A stretch of DNA of 64,000 nt from Tillandsia leiboldiana (lineage: Eukaryota; Streptophyta; Magnoliopsida; Poales; Bromeliaceae). The position numbers were made by a program, and so were the translations under genes. Below, piece after piece: positions 20,301 to 33,378 of the stretch (its first letter is position 1; every line of letters starts with the position of its first letter). Below the pieces are notes generated by a model. It worked only from the letters and a program-made list of their open reading frames with translations. It made no database searches and was not told where the DNA came from. The stretch is taken from positions 1 to 64,000 of the forward strand of contig JAQNDB010000124.1 of assembly GCA_029204045.2 (NCBI GenBank), read 5' to 3'.

Positions 20301-23300
20301 AATCTTGCTCCGCTAACCCTTTAAAATTGAATCCGTTAAATAAATATATATATGCTGGTGATTTGCTAAATCACATTTTTGCTCTCTAGATTATTCTGTC
20401 TTCTCATGTAAATCTCTATGTCAGTTTAATGACGGGTTACATGATGAATCAAACCTTATTGTCCAGTTAGCTCAATCTATTTTGTACATACCTTTAATTT
20501 TCAGCTAATATGATGAATATATATTCTGTATATATGCTGCGTCATATTTTGTTGTCCAGTTAGTTCATTGTGTTCTTATAAACCTTTCACATAAACCTCC
20601 AACATTCAGTCGGTTTGATGGAAATATGCATTGTATGTTTGCTGAATCACATCCTGTTTAGTACAATTTGCGCTCTTAAACCTCTTAACTTTCAATTAGT
20701 TTGATAAAAAAAATATAGTGGTTATGTGCTAAATATATGCCGATTATGTGCTAAATCATATGTTGCTCTCAAATTTTTCTCTCTCATAAATCTCTAAAAT
20801 TAGACTCTAGTTTTTCTCGTCTCTGAGACTACAATTGCAGTTCAATAATTATGAAAATCTTTAACAATAATTGGGAAGGCTGTAATCCATGTGTAGCTTT
20901 AGATACAAATCTTTATCAAGTCATACGCTCAAGAAAGTAAATTTTGTGCGCACTCTTATTCCAGATAAATGTAGCTGTATCCATACTTGATTTTTTTGGA
21001 TCGACAACTACTGGTTGATCTGCGTTACCTGCTCCTGTAAAACTTGACATACCAATCTATTCAAAACTACCTTAATGTAATAAGAAATAATTTATATTTT
21101 TACGGTTTCTTGGTGTCTCTTGATGAAAATTTTTAGCATCTCTCATTATAGTTTTGGTGTTCCTCCTTGTATACTATTCTATTGTACTACAACTAAAATG
21201 CATATCAGGGTTAAATCAAAACCGAATTCCTTTTTAAGGCCCATATCTAGTTGGGATCCTGCTATGTTCCTTTGTCCAAACAAGGTCTGGTCCAGTGGGC
21301 CTTGTTTTTCTTTTCGAATTGTGGTATTTTTGTTAAATTTAATAGTTTAAACTATTTTGTAGTGAATTAAACTTGGTTAATTAACTGCGCATGCTGTATT
21401 TGTGTTGAATCTTTTGTTGGTATTTAGTTAGCAAATTTTGCTATGCTAACCCTCAAATACTAAATCCGTTAAATAAAAATTTTTGCTGGTGATGTGCTAA
21501 ATCACATTTTTTCTCTCTAGATTATTTCGTCTTCTCATATAAACCTCTATGTCAGTTTGATGACTGATTACATGATGTATTAAACCTTCTTGTCCTTTCG
21601 TCTTCTCTTATAAACCTCTATGTCAGTTTGATGACTAGTTACATGATGTACTAAACCTTCTTGTCTGGTTAACTCAATCTGCTATGTATAAACCTTTAAT
21701 TTTCTGTTAGTTTGTTGAATATATATTTTGTATTTGCGCTGAATCATGTCTTGCTGTCCCGTTATCTTATTGTGTTCTCATAAACCTTTCACATAAACCT
21801 CCAACATTCAGTCGGTTTGCTGGAAATATACACTGTGTTTGCTGAATCTTATCCTGTTTAATACAATCTGCTCTCTTAAACCTCTACCTTTCAGTTAGTT
21901 TGATAAAAATATATAGTGGTTATTAATCATAATTGGCAGCCACTTTATTCATTTTGCTCATAAAAAATTCCAATTTTCAGTTAGTTTAATGAATATCTAT
22001 GTTGTATATGTGCTGAACCATATCATGTTATCCATTTAGTTCATTCTTCATCTTGCGACTTTTATTCCTTATGTCATAATGTTTGACTCCATTTGGAGAC
22101 TACAGCTCGACTCAATCATTATGGCAATGATGTGAGGTTGGGTGACTATTAATGTATTCATGAGAAACCTTTTGTATAATAGTTCTCAGTTAGGATGAAA
22201 GATTGGCAATTATGCAATCTCTAAAAAGAGAGAGCTAGTATGTTGGGATGGGTGGCACAACTTCGTTCTACCGCATCCACTATGCGGACAGGATGCATCT
22301 TTTGTGTGAACCAACTTTAATTTCTAAAACCAGGAGTGTATTTGATACTTCTTGCTCTCCTAAACCTCTAATTTTGACCTAGTTTGAAGATAATATATTA
22401 TATGTTTATGTTAAATGCTGAATCACTATTTTTCTATAAAGTTAGTTTATTCTTTTGTAAACTGTCTTATTATGATTTAGTATACATGCTAGTATGTGGT
22501 AGTTTGCTTTTGTAGCCCACTACTCCATTTTGCTCCCCCAAACCTCTAATTTCATGAGCACAATAGCTGGTTAAAGGCTGATATTTCTTGCAGCCCAGCT
22601 AGCACATTTTGCTCCATTAAACCTAAGATAATCTAGTCGTTTGATAAAAATATATGCTAATTATGTGCTAAATCATATGTTGCTCTCAAATTTTGTTTTC
22701 TGCTATGAACCACTAAAACTAGACAAATTTTTTTCTCAACTCTGAGTCTACAATTGTGGTTCAATAATTATGGAAATCTTTAACAGTAATTAGGAAAGCT
22801 TTAATCCACCCGCAGTTCCAGATACATATCTTTAACAAGTCATATATTTCAAGAGTAAAAGTTGATAAAAAGTTACTTCCAGTAAGTTATCTCATTGTAT
22901 CTTTCATTTGTTGGCTTAGTTACAAATAACAAATCATATTCCATCATTTGGCCCTCCTTGTTTCTTCCCTTGAATGCATGGGAACTAGATAAATTAAATT
23001 CACCGGATATGGAGGGTTTCATGGATTTTGGTGTGCTATTCTATTGTATGCTGACCTATTGTAAAAGAATTCTTCTTGGTACGTGACAAGTCTAATAAAC
23101 TTTGTGGTTAATGCTTATGAGTTTGGCGATATTTCCCAATTGATTTGAAATAGGGCACAAGTTCCAATTGATTTGAAATAGGGTATTTTTTTATGGTCCT
23201 TTTTTAAGTGGCAATTTATTTGGTTGCATGATTCTATTTTCTATGTGATATGTAGGCCTTTTTTTTTGTTCATTTTGCTACCCAAAACATATATTTTCGG

Positions 23301-24360
23301 TTACTTCGATGGTATTTGTGTTGTATACGTGCTAGATCATAGCTTGCACCCCATTTTGTTCAGTTTTCTCTCGAAGGCCTCTTTTTTTGAGCTAGATGAT
23401 GATAATATATATTGTATATGTGCTGATCGAATCATATCTTGCTCTCTAGTTTGTTCATTTTGCTATCGTAAAGCTCTAATATTTAGTTTGCTGAAGATAT
23501 AAGCTGTATATCATTGAATCATATCTTGCTGCTAAGTTCAAGATGTTCTCTTAAGCCGCTAAGTTGTAGTTAGGTTGATAAAATTTATATGATGAATTAC
23601 TAATTTGATGTCCATTCAGTTCGTTATGATTTCAAAATTATAGACCTACAGGAAAGGACCTAGTAAAGTTGGGATGGGAGGCACAAACTATGTCTGATGC
23701 ATTCACCATACAAACATTAGGCATATAAATCTGAGCTAACTGTACTCATGGGACGGTTACTTCATTGAATCTTATTACTAGTTTAGTTCGCCATCCTAGA
23801 CATCTATTTTTTGAGTTAGATTGATGAGAATGTATCTTTGTTATTTTCTGAATTACAATTAGCTGTCCTAGTAGTTCAGTTTGCCATCATATACTGCTAA
23901 TTTTGAGTTAGTTTGATAGTTACATTTGTTGAATTTTGTTTTACTACCTGCTAGTTCATTTTGCCATCCTACACATCATTTTGGAATTAGATTGACAAGT
24001 GCATATCCTGCTTATTTGTTGAATCTTATTTTGCCTTCCCGCATATCTATTTTTTGTTCGTTTAATGAGTATATGTGCTGGTTGTTTATTAATCTTGTGT
24101 TGCTCTCCTGATAGCTCAGTTTGCAAGGTAGACATCTCTTATTTAGTTAGATTGATGATTATATATGCTGGTTATTATTTGTCTAATCAAACTATGCTGT
24201 CCTTTGGTATGCCATCCTAGACATTATTTTTCCATTAGTTTGTTTAGTATGTATGCTAGTTCTTTGTCATATCATTTTTCCTTTTGTCTCCACTCAGTTT
24301 ACTATGTTGGGCATCTACTTCTGAGTTTTGAGTACTATGTTTTTTATTTGCCCTAATTAC
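20300..24360. repeat. T-rich degenerate tandem repeat field, part 2
   Basis: Continuation of the 85-100-bp degenerate repeat. Variants include AAACCTTTAATTTTCAGCTA, GTTTGATGGAAATATGC and, in 23740-24330, TTTGCCATCCTAGACATC followed by GAGTTAGATTGATGA. An internal duplication is visible (about 20330-20670 with 21450-21900). No gene is seen, and the many short open frames reflect low G+C only. Confidence 0.65.
22785..23540. repeat. Dispersed segment R, copy 2
   Basis: Collinear with 29848-30600 from AAGTTGATAAAAAG and GGCTTAGTTACAAATAACAA through GTGATATGTAGGCC to the ATATCTTGCT words. It is more diverged than copies 1 and 3 are from each other. Confidence 0.75.
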
Positions 24361-24740
24361 AACTGTATCATACTTTGGCTGTTGTTTTAGCTACAGCTGT
24401 AAAGCCCTATAAAAGCTAAGACTTTGTAATTATTTGTTGAAAACTAAATTCTATTCTTAGGATGGAACAAGGAAATAACCATGAATCCCAGGACCTTAAT
24501 TATTTGTTGGAACTGATTCTTTATATTGTATTTAATTAAATTTTATCCTTAATGAGTTCCAAGAAATTCTAAGCATATATAGTCTGGGAGCATATGGATA
24601 TTCCATATCATTGTTACTCGCAGTGGGTTTAATACTGTTTTCTAGGCATGTTCGCTCTCCTTGATCTTGTTGATCAAGCAGTCCAAACCTCTCGCAGTTT
24701 AAAGAATGTGCCACACAACAATTTTGCATGATGCATATAC
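24360..24740. other. Interval with no recognised feature
   Basis: Nothing assignable. One + strand frame near 24645-24729 reads ALLDLVDQAVQ and looks protein-like, but I could not place it in a family. Confidence 0.3.
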
Positions 24741-25461
24741 AAGCTGATGAAAATTTTTTTTAAAAAAATAAATAAAATATTTTTTTTAAAAAATTATAAA
24801 TATAAATAAATAAATGAAAATTAGGTTGGAAATATATAATAATTTAAAAATAGACCTATCAAACCATTTATTGTTTTGATTTAAATAATATATTCAAAAT
24901 TAATTTAAAATTTTAAGTTTGATTTATAAATTTAAAATTTAATTTAAATTTTGAAATCAATTCAAATTTTTAAATTTTGGATATATAGTACTAAAATATT
25001 TTATATGTATCTGAATTTTAGCTAAAGTAAAAAGAAATTAAATTTATATTTAAAATTAAATTTAAACTTTTCAATCAGATTGTTGGTTGCGGTCAGTGAA
25101 ATATTAGTATTCAACTTTTACATCGGATTTGCCTTAGTTACTTTTGAGTTGTCCTAATCATTTTATTCTGGCTAATTAAGAGAGTTATATAATCTTATAT
25201 AAAAATTATGAATTAAAGTTTTTAATTTTATATATATATTTCCCTGTCATTTTTTTTAAAAAAATGTATTCAAATAATTTTTTTAATAAATTCTTTTAAG
25301 TTACGTGGAAATAATTTTTTAATATTTATACTTTTTTTAAACTCTTATTTAAATACTTTTTAAATTTATTTTTTTAAGTTTTAAATTATTTTTCAACCAT
25401 AATAGCTTTTTAGTTAAAGTTTTAGATTTTTAAAAATACAAATTCCTAAAACCTCCAAAAA

Positions 25462-25462
<1 letters not shown>

Positions 25463-25496
<34 letters not shown>
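25463..25496. repeat. Poly(A) tract
   Basis: 34 consecutive A directly before the GC module at 25497. A shorter A-run sits in the same place before the module at 27885. Confidence 0.85.
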
Positions 25497-25498
<2 letters not shown>

Positions 25499-27308
25499 AA
25501 GCCCAGGATGGACCGTGCTACTATGTCTGGTGGCCCAAACTTCGGCTCAGCCCGATTTTTTTGGGCTAAAATAAATAGAGTGAAAAATGCCGGGCCGGTA
25601 TGAAGGCCCAATAAACAGGCCTAAGGCCATCATGGGCCTGGCCGGATCAAAATTAGAGACTGCATAGTGGCCATTTTTTATTAGCCACAGGTCCCAGCCC
25701 AGCTAGGCCCAAAATTATGACGAGGAAGGCCCGGCCTATTTTTTGACAAGTGCGGCTCGGTGTGGCTCGGCATGACTCGGCGTGGCTCGGCGTGGCGCGG
25801 CTCGGCTCGGATGGTACGGGCCGTGCGGGGACCATGGCGACTTTTTTTTATGTGCGGCAAGGCCGAGCCCGGCTCGGCCCGCCTTTTTGATCGACAAGGT
25901 CCGGCCAGTCTTTTCATAACCTGAACGGCTCGATTCGGCTCTGCTCGGAGCAAATCGGCCTAGGATTGGTCCGGCCCGGCCCTGCCCGATTTTTAATCCG
26001 GGCGAGGCCGGGTTGGGCTAAAATAATGTTGAAGGACAAAATAATTAAAATTTTTTAAAATGTAATTATTTAAACAAAAAAAATTAAATATAAATTTTAA
26101 TCTAATTTTAATTCACTTTAATTAAAATTTGTTAACTGTTAATTCAAATTTAATATCTAAAACTAAATTTAACTACAATTTAAACTAAAATTTTAATTTA
26201 AGTTATATAACTAAATTTCAACTTTAAATTTCAGATGAAATATAAATTTAAAAGCAAATAAAAATAAAATTAAATAGATATTAAAAATTAAATTCAAATC
26301 AGAATACAGAAATTTTAATATACAAAACTACATTTAGTTCACAATTTAAACTCAAATTTTAATTTAAAATTTTAAATTTAAATTATATAAATTAATTAAT
26401 ATATGATTTATATATTTTTAAATTAGATATATTTCATCTATTCTTTAAAATACGTATTAATTATTCTGTTATTTTTATCGAGGATGAATCCAAAATGTAA
26501 GCATGCGTTTTTAAAATAAATGTTTCAAAATTTGAATTTCCATTCAATTAAAAAAATTAGAATTTAATTTTTCTACAATTTGAATATTTTTTAATTTCGA
26601 TATAATTTAAACTCAAATGTTAATTTTAAAATTATAAATTTTATTTTAAATTATATAAATAAATTAAGATATGATTTATATTTTTTTAAATTAGATAAAA
26701 TAAACTAAGATATATTTATTTTCATCTATTTTTTATAATACATATTATGTAAGCGTTTTTTTAAATAAATAGTTTTCACTTTAAAACTATCAGAATAACT
26801 TTTTAAATTTTTTTTTCAATTTTACTCAAATAAATTTGTAATTTAATTTTTAAAAATTATATCCAAATAATTTTTTAAATATTTATAATCTTTCTAAACT
26901 CTTATTCAAATACTATTTTAATCTTAAATTTAAAATTTTTGTATAAATAATTACAAGTTTTAAACTTTAATTATTTTTAACCATAATATCTTTTTAATAG
27001 TCAAACAAATATTTATACATTTTTTCAAAGATTTTTAAAGATTTTTAAAGATAACAATTTTAAAATTCCAAAAAAAAAATATTAGGCAAGAAGTGACCCG
27101 GCCTGGCCCATCTCGGCCCCGCCCGGCCCGGCCCAAGCTTTTATGCAAGTCGGGCCGAGCTCAGTCCTGTTAGCCCGCGAAGCGATGTTCACTGTAACTA
27201 TTGTTTGGGTCTGGTCACCCGCGGTGAACTTAACCTCCTATACAACGTCCTCAAATTCACGGGAAATTTTTTTTTTTTGTTGGTTGTTGGTTGTTGGAAG
27301 GGTAATGA

Positions 27309-27314
<6 letters not shown>

Positions 27315-27365
<51 letters not shown>
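27315..27365. repeat. TA dinucleotide microsatellite
   Basis: (TA)n tract of about 51 bp at the edge of a GC module, just after GGGTAATGAATCTTT. The same word occurs at about 35846-35860 before a shorter TA-rich stretch. Confidence 0.9.
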
Positions 27366-27368
<3 letters not shown>

Positions 27369-28419
27369 TTTGAATTAAAATTTTGAGGCATATAAAATTT
27401 TAAATAGATATAAATAAACTAAGATACATTTATTTTCATCTATTTTTTAAAAATACATATTAAGTATTTAAATATTTTTTAAAAATTTTAATTCAAATTT
27501 ATCATTCAAAAAAAAATTAAACGATTCTTGGTTAATGTATAGCAAATTACATTTGTAATTCAAATTTCAAAATTTAAATATTCAAATTCCAATTTTTAAT
27601 TTCAACTTTCAAATTTTAAATTTTAAATACCAATGTTACAAAATTTAAATTTAAAATTAATATATTAAAATTGAAATTGAATATTTAAATTCATATTTTA
27701 ATTTTTCTATTCTAAATTTTGAATATCAGATAAATTATAAAATTTCAAAATTTAAAATTTAAGATAAAACTAAAATTTGAAAATTTAATATGTAAATTTT
27801 AAAATTCAGAAGTTTAAATTTAAAGGTTTTAACTTTTAGATTTTTTAATATGCAAATTTCTAAAACTTTCAAAAAAAAAAAAAAAGAGTAAGCCCAGCAC
27901 GACCCGTGCTATCCGGGTCTGGTGGCTTAATTTTCGGCTCGGCCCGATTTTTTTTCCAGGCCGAAAATGACTGGGCCGTTCTGGGCCGTTTAGGCCCGGA
28001 GTACAATTTAACATTTATATGAGTATGGTCACCACCCAGTGAGCTCACCTCCCTCCATAATGTCCCTCAATTCTCACTAAAATATTTATTTTGTGGGTTG
28101 TTTGCTAAAATAATTTGAGGTCACCAATACCAGAAGGTGACCGTACCGTGCAAGTTAAAGAGCTTTGGTGTAATGAGTGGGCTTCCTTTTCACCGACCCG
28201 TTTCGATTACGGCCCGCTCCGATCCCGGCTCGGACCGAAATTCCTTCATGGTTCGATTCCGGTCCAAATCAGGCCCGGTTCCGGTCCTATCCCGGTCCAA
28301 TTCCGGTCCAAATCCGGTCCAATCCCGATTCGATTTCAGTCCAATCCCGGTTCGGCCCGTTCCGAGCCCGGCTTAGTATATTTTTATTTTTGATTTTAAA
28401 AATTTTTATATTTAAAAAT

Positions 28420-29490
28420 ATAAAATAAATTTTTTTTTTGAGCCCTTCTAATTTTTATTTTTACTTATTCATAATTGCTTTTACTTTTATGTGTCTGCTT
28501 CTTTTAAGCATATGTCGTTGTACTTGTATGTCAGTGTTGCTATGTTTAAGCCATTTAATAAAGGACTAAGCAAGCGCTGTGAACTAACATAATAGAAATT
28601 GTTAATTTCTTATTATTACCACCTGACAAGCTTAAGAACATTCTTCTTATTATGAATTCTATTGAGATTTATCATGTCTTATAGTTATTGAACATGAATA
28701 TTCTACAAAGTGATAAAGCAACAGACTTGGACAGAATAGACATGCTCCATGACTAAGAATCAGTCGAGTTTGGTTTATCCTGTCCAACTCATCCTTGAAA
28801 ATTTTTATCTTTAAAAATATAAAATAATTTGAAATTTTTTTTCTAACTATTATTAAAATATTATTTTGGTTAAAAATAATCAAGATTTTAAAATTTTTAA
28901 TTATTTATATACAAAAAATTAAAATTTACAATTTAAAATTTTTTAAGTCGCGTGAAATTATAAAAAAAAAAATAAAAAATATATACAAAAATAAATAAAA
29001 CTCATCCTTGAAAAGAGGGAGATATTAGACTTTGACAGTCCCACTTCAGATATAGAGGGGGCTATACTTTGGAGACAAGGACTAGCACTCTAGTATGAAC
29101 ATTTTGATTCAAGTTATTTTATCAAATAAATAAGGTGATTTTGTGAAATTTATGATTTTGCCTCTTTTTAACTAACAGCATCACCTATATTTTTAATAGT
29201 TGACACTTGATAGGTAAGAGAGCCTCTAATTTAATCAAAATTCTAAATTTATGTGTTTAAAATATTTGAAATGAAAAAAAAGAAGATGTCCATGAAATTA
29301 AAGTTAGGTGTTTTATCTTTGAATGAGCCTATAATTGAAGAATTTATTTGAAAATGGTTTTCGTGCTTACGTACCTAAGTACAACCTTTTTTTGGAGGAA
29401 GCTTCTTGTAAATCCACTGGGTTCTCTGCTTGCTTACATATAGATAGTACAATTATTATTGTCATGTTTTGATTAGGTATTTGGTTGAAT
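28420..29490. other. A+T-rich interval, no gene seen
   Basis: Continues the A+T-rich repeat texture (28790-29000) with less repetitive stretches on either side. No coding similarity recognised. It precedes the GDSL remnant. Confidence 0.4.
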
Positions 29491-29847
29491 AGGTGGGCTG
29501 GTCTGAATTAATGTTGACAGTAGGGATGGTAGGATTGTTGAGACCGCAGTTCTTGTTGTTTGGGGACTCCATCACCGAGCAATCGTTCCGCCCTGGTGGA
29601 TTGGGGGCAGCTCTTGCTGCCCCCTACTCTCACAAGATTTCCTTTCTATTCTCTTCATCCTCAAGTCCTCTCTATTTCATCCCGTTTGTTTCCTTTGCTA
29701 CTTCATCTTTCTTGATTTTGTTTTTTAAGTCTTACTATTTTTATCAATTTTAAAGCCTACGTCCCTTCATGCCATGAAAATGTGGACTTTGGTTGCGCAA
29801 GACAGGGATGGGCTGGGATCTGTTTAGGCACTAAATTTGTAAGGTTA

Positions 29848-30600
29848 CTTTCCATAATTGGGAAGGCTGTAATCCATGTGTAGCTTTAGATACAAATCTT
29901 TATCAAGTCACACGCTCAAGAGTAGAAGTTGATAAAAAGGTTACTTTCCATAATTTATCTCATTAATTGTCTCTTTCATTTGTAGGCTTAGTTACAAATA
30001 ACAAATCATATTCCATCATTTGACTCTCCTTGTTTCTTCCCATGAATGCATAGGAACTAGATAAATTAAATTCACAGGACATGGGGTGTTTCATTGATTT
30101 GGTGTGCCATTCTTCTATATAGGATAGTATGCTGACCTGTTGTAAAAGAATTATTCTTGGTACATGACGAGCCTAACAAACTTTGTAGTTAATGCTTTTG
30201 AGTTTGGCCATATTTCCTAATTTATTTGAAACGGAGCACAATTTCCAATTGATTTGAAATACGGCATTTTTTTTACGATCCTTTTTTAAGTGACAATTTA
30301 TATGGTTTCATGATTCTATTTTCTATGTGATATGTAGGCCTTTTTTTTAGTTCATTTAATTTGCTTCCCAACACATATATTTTCGGTTACTTCGATGAAA
30401 TATGTGTTGTATACGTATACGTGTTGAATCATATCTTGCACTTAAAAGTCTCTATTTTTTAGCTAGATGATGAAAATATATGTTGTATATATGCTGATTG
30501 AATCATATCTTGCTGTCAAGTTTGTTCATTTTGCTCTCGTAAAGCTCTTATTTTCAGTTCGATGAAGATATATGTCGTATATCACTAAATCATATCATCT
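29848..30600. repeat. Dispersed segment R, copy 3
   Basis: Lies between the first and second GDSL remnants and is closely similar to 17057-17600 and, over its full length, to 22785-23540. Its first 80 bases also match 20868-20935 (GGGAAGGCTGTAATCCATGT). It may have replaced the missing GDSL exon. Confidence 0.8.
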
Positions 30601-31540
30601 GTTCACTCTTTGGATCTTGTGTCTAAATTATAGGATAAGTTCTGATTTTAGCTTGTATGCTGTGCCTAGTAAGAAGATCGATGATGCTATAAATCTGATG
30701 ATTCTCTTCTGTGTTCCACAATATTTTTACTAGGCTTCCCTTGAACCATATTTGTGATTGGTCTTTCTTTTTGCAAGTTGGGAATTTACTTCAGCTGTAC
30801 GTTAAAATATACTGTCTAAATTTTTAGAACAAAATTGAAGTTAGATAAAGTTCGTTTTCATTTTTGCAAGGGTTTCTTCGTGAAATTACCATGGTTCTAT
30901 GAAAATATATTCATATAATTATTGAGTAGCTAGTAGTTATTGACTTCCAAAAGGAGCCTTTAAAGAAACATTCTAAAGATTACAAAAATGAACACAGGCG
31001 AAGTTGTTTTGATGAGAGGCCAAATAACTAATAAAGTATTGCTACTGTACCAGGAATCAAGTTATTTGAACCCTGCAGAAGCAATTGCTATGCCAGGCAC
31101 ATAAGATAGACATGACCAGGAAAGCAATGATTAGGTGCTTGTTTGGTTGATTAAGTTATCTGGCCTAACCTTAGAGGAGATTTTGGTTTGTAAGGCCAAA
31201 AGAAATCTAAACAAGAAATTCTTTTATAATTGTGCAAGGACTATTCTATAATTTTTTGGACGATCCAGGGGGGTTTTCTGCAAATTTCGGAGCTGGAAGA
31301 AAAATGTTCAGCAGGAATTATCTGAAAAAAGAAGCCTGGGGCGGCGACAATTTGCTGAACTATTATTCTCTATTTAGGCAATTGTCCAATAGGAGATGTG
31401 GTTGTGAGAGGAAAGTAGGACAGAAGGAGAGAGGGAGAAGAGGAATAAATGGAACACATGCCAAAACACAAACTCAACCTCACTTCATCATAACCTGATT
31501 AGCAGAGAAGTCCTAGAAGGCCTCTTTGTAAACCCTTTAA

Positions 31541-31685
31541 CGGATGATTGCCGCTTGTGTGAATTTGATTGTTGTGTATCCCATGTGTGCTCGAATAAGA
31601 TTGTTTTAGGATTTAATTTAGTTGAATTTATTGACTCTGCGGTGCTGGTTATCGAGTTTATGGCGCCGCCCACCATCAAAAAAAA
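31541..31685 (+). mobile_element. Small poly(A)-tailed retroposon (SINE or truncated LINE)
   Basis: About 145 bp ending ATCAAAAAAAAAA, bounded by near-perfect direct repeats of about 24 bp (31517-31540 and 31692-31715, starting AAGGCCTCTTTGTAA). A tail of A plus long target-site duplications is the hallmark of target-primed reverse transcription. I see no convincing tRNA-type A and B boxes, so a 5'-truncated LINE is as likely as a SINE. Confidence 0.65.
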
Positions 31686-33378
31686 AAGTCAAAGGCCTCT
31701 TTGTAATCCCTTTAATCCTTACAAAGTTCCTGAAGTTGGGGGTCTTAATTTGTAATAACCACTATTAAAACAAATCAAGTGCCCATATCTGAAAGTTTTA
31801 GTTCTATCCCAGCACTATCTTTCGCTATTCTCTTACCCTGACCTGCTAATGTATTGCTTGGGTTTAGATTTTTATCAATCTTTATGAATACGTGCAGATG
31901 TACAATTTTTAGTTTGTTATAATCTTTTATATTTTTCGTTTTAATCAGGAATGTTCACCATCCATGATGGTAGTGTTAATCACTGCACCTCCGGTTGATG
32001 AGAAGGGGCGGGAAGAATATGCAAGGTTTAGCCTCTTTCCTTCTCCCATGTGATTTACATAATAAATTTAGTAGTTAATATCTGCAGTTTGATTTCCTTA
32101 TAGATATTTCATAGCAAAAATTTGAAATGATAAACTTAATCCTGTAACACATTTGGATAAATTTTGCTAAAACGTAAACACAAAATGAAAATGGTGGGTT
32201 CTTGAAATAGCAATGCATATGTTTTGAGCTGGACTTTCTAAGTCCTGATGTGTAGCTCACATTCTTTCACTTTTTATTCCTTGATTACATCAATTAAGCC
32301 CTACTTCCTTCTTTATACAAACTGCTAGCCACGTTGTGATCTCATATTTGAGTAGAGATTTTAGGGCTCTTTTATTTTCAACAACAAAAAAAGGATTTTC
32401 TGGATTTGGGCATTTTGCCCAGCACAGCCTATTTATGTTATGGTTATCTGCGGATTCTGCACTTAATGGATAAGCTATAAACTTGAATGCCAACTAGTGT
32501 AGTCAAAAACGCTGCTTAGGTGCCTACAGGTTCTACCTATTTAATTTTTTTCTAGCTAGTGAAGCTTGGAATTGTCGACCTAGGTGCATGGAAGGTCAGT
32601 GCAATTGCTACTAAGCGCACCCTGATTATATTAGGTTTTAATGAAGAAAAAGGCTTCAGCCTGAGGGGTAAGAGATTTATAATACATCACTTTATATGAT
32701 AAACACCGATCACTTTTCCAATTAGTTGGAGAGTATCCTCTTGTTTAGTGTCAAAATACTTTCTTGCTGGCACTCGCCACTTTACCGTCAATGGCCCTCA
32801 AGCGATCCTTTCTTGGTTTCTTTTTAATTCTTTTCAGTTTCATGTTTTTTTTAAAAAAAAAATTTCTTCCATTTTTTCTGTTTCTTGCGAATTTTGCTAA
32901 CAAACAGCATTGCACTCCTTTCATTTTATTCGAGTGTAAGCCTTTTGAGTGAGTATCATAGTCCCAAGTGTTAAACTAGCTACTTTGGACAAAGTAAGAC
33001 GGTAATGTCAATAACTAAATAGCTGTAATTTTTTTGTTCTCCTTGTATATGTATGATCTCTTCGCTTCGAACATTATAATTTAATTGGAAAAACTAGTAG
33101 ACAATGCTCGGTCAAATTCACTTATACTTTTAAACATCTCTTTTAAGTAGGTACCTAATATTTTGTTGTAATTACTCAGGTTCTGAAGTAAGCCTTTTTT
33201 TTTCTTGTTCAAGAGCTGCATATGGCGAGAAGGTAAGGAAAGGCCCAGAGAGAACAAATGAGATTACTGGTATTTATGCAAGGCAGTGTGTTGAGCTAGC
33301 CAAAGAAATGCATATTCCATTCATTGATATCTGGTCAAAAATGCAAGAAACTAAAGAATGGCAGAAACTTTTCTTGAG

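Larger units (their letters stand above)
24740..28420. repeat. A+T-rich repeat block I with GC modules
   Basis: A+T-rich sequence with four GC modules: 25497-26020 (GGCTCGG/GGCCCGG words), 27085-27170, 27885-28010 and 28120-28390. The modules at 25497 and 27885 start alike, an A-run followed by AAGCCCAG and GACCGTGCTA or GACCCGTGCTA, so they are copies of one element. The 28120-28390 module has the 11-bp CCGGTCCAAAT periodicity. No gene. GGCCCG subterminal repeats occur in plant hAT transposons, but no terminal inverted repeats were identified. Confidence 0.65.
29526..33378 (+). pseudogene. GDSL esterase/lipase (SGNH hydrolase) pseudogene
   Basis: Three remnants in the right order. The first (29526-about 29637) reads MVGLLRPQFLLFGDSITEQS followed by FRPGGLGAALA, containing the block I nucleophile Ser (GDS). 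The second (31949-32025) reads ECSPSMMVVLITAPPVDEKG between AG and GT. The third (33214-33378) reads GEKVRKGPERTNEITG, then YARQCVELAKEMHIPFIDIW and SKMQETKEWQKLFLR, ending at a GT donor. This matches the small plant GDSL esterases of about 240 residues. The first remnant has no GT donor at its expected end. The exon(s) with the block II/III Gly and Asn (RGY..YNTRWAL to GANDA) and the last exon with the catalytic Asp-His (DGLHL) were not found. Segment R copy 3 and a retroposon lie within it. A functional enzyme is unlikely. Confidence 0.78.

Noticed and set aside
24645..24729. Protein-like frame reading ALLDLVDQAVQTSRSLKNVP
   Set aside because: It looks coding-like but is short, and I could not assign a family or find neighbouring exons. 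Left unannotated.
28115..28428. Pro/Ser/Gly-repeat peptide frames across the CCGGTCCAAAT modules (also near 36400, 50000 and 52000)
   Set aside because: The 11-residue periodicity is the translation of an 11-bp DNA repeat. There is no start context, splice evidence or domain.
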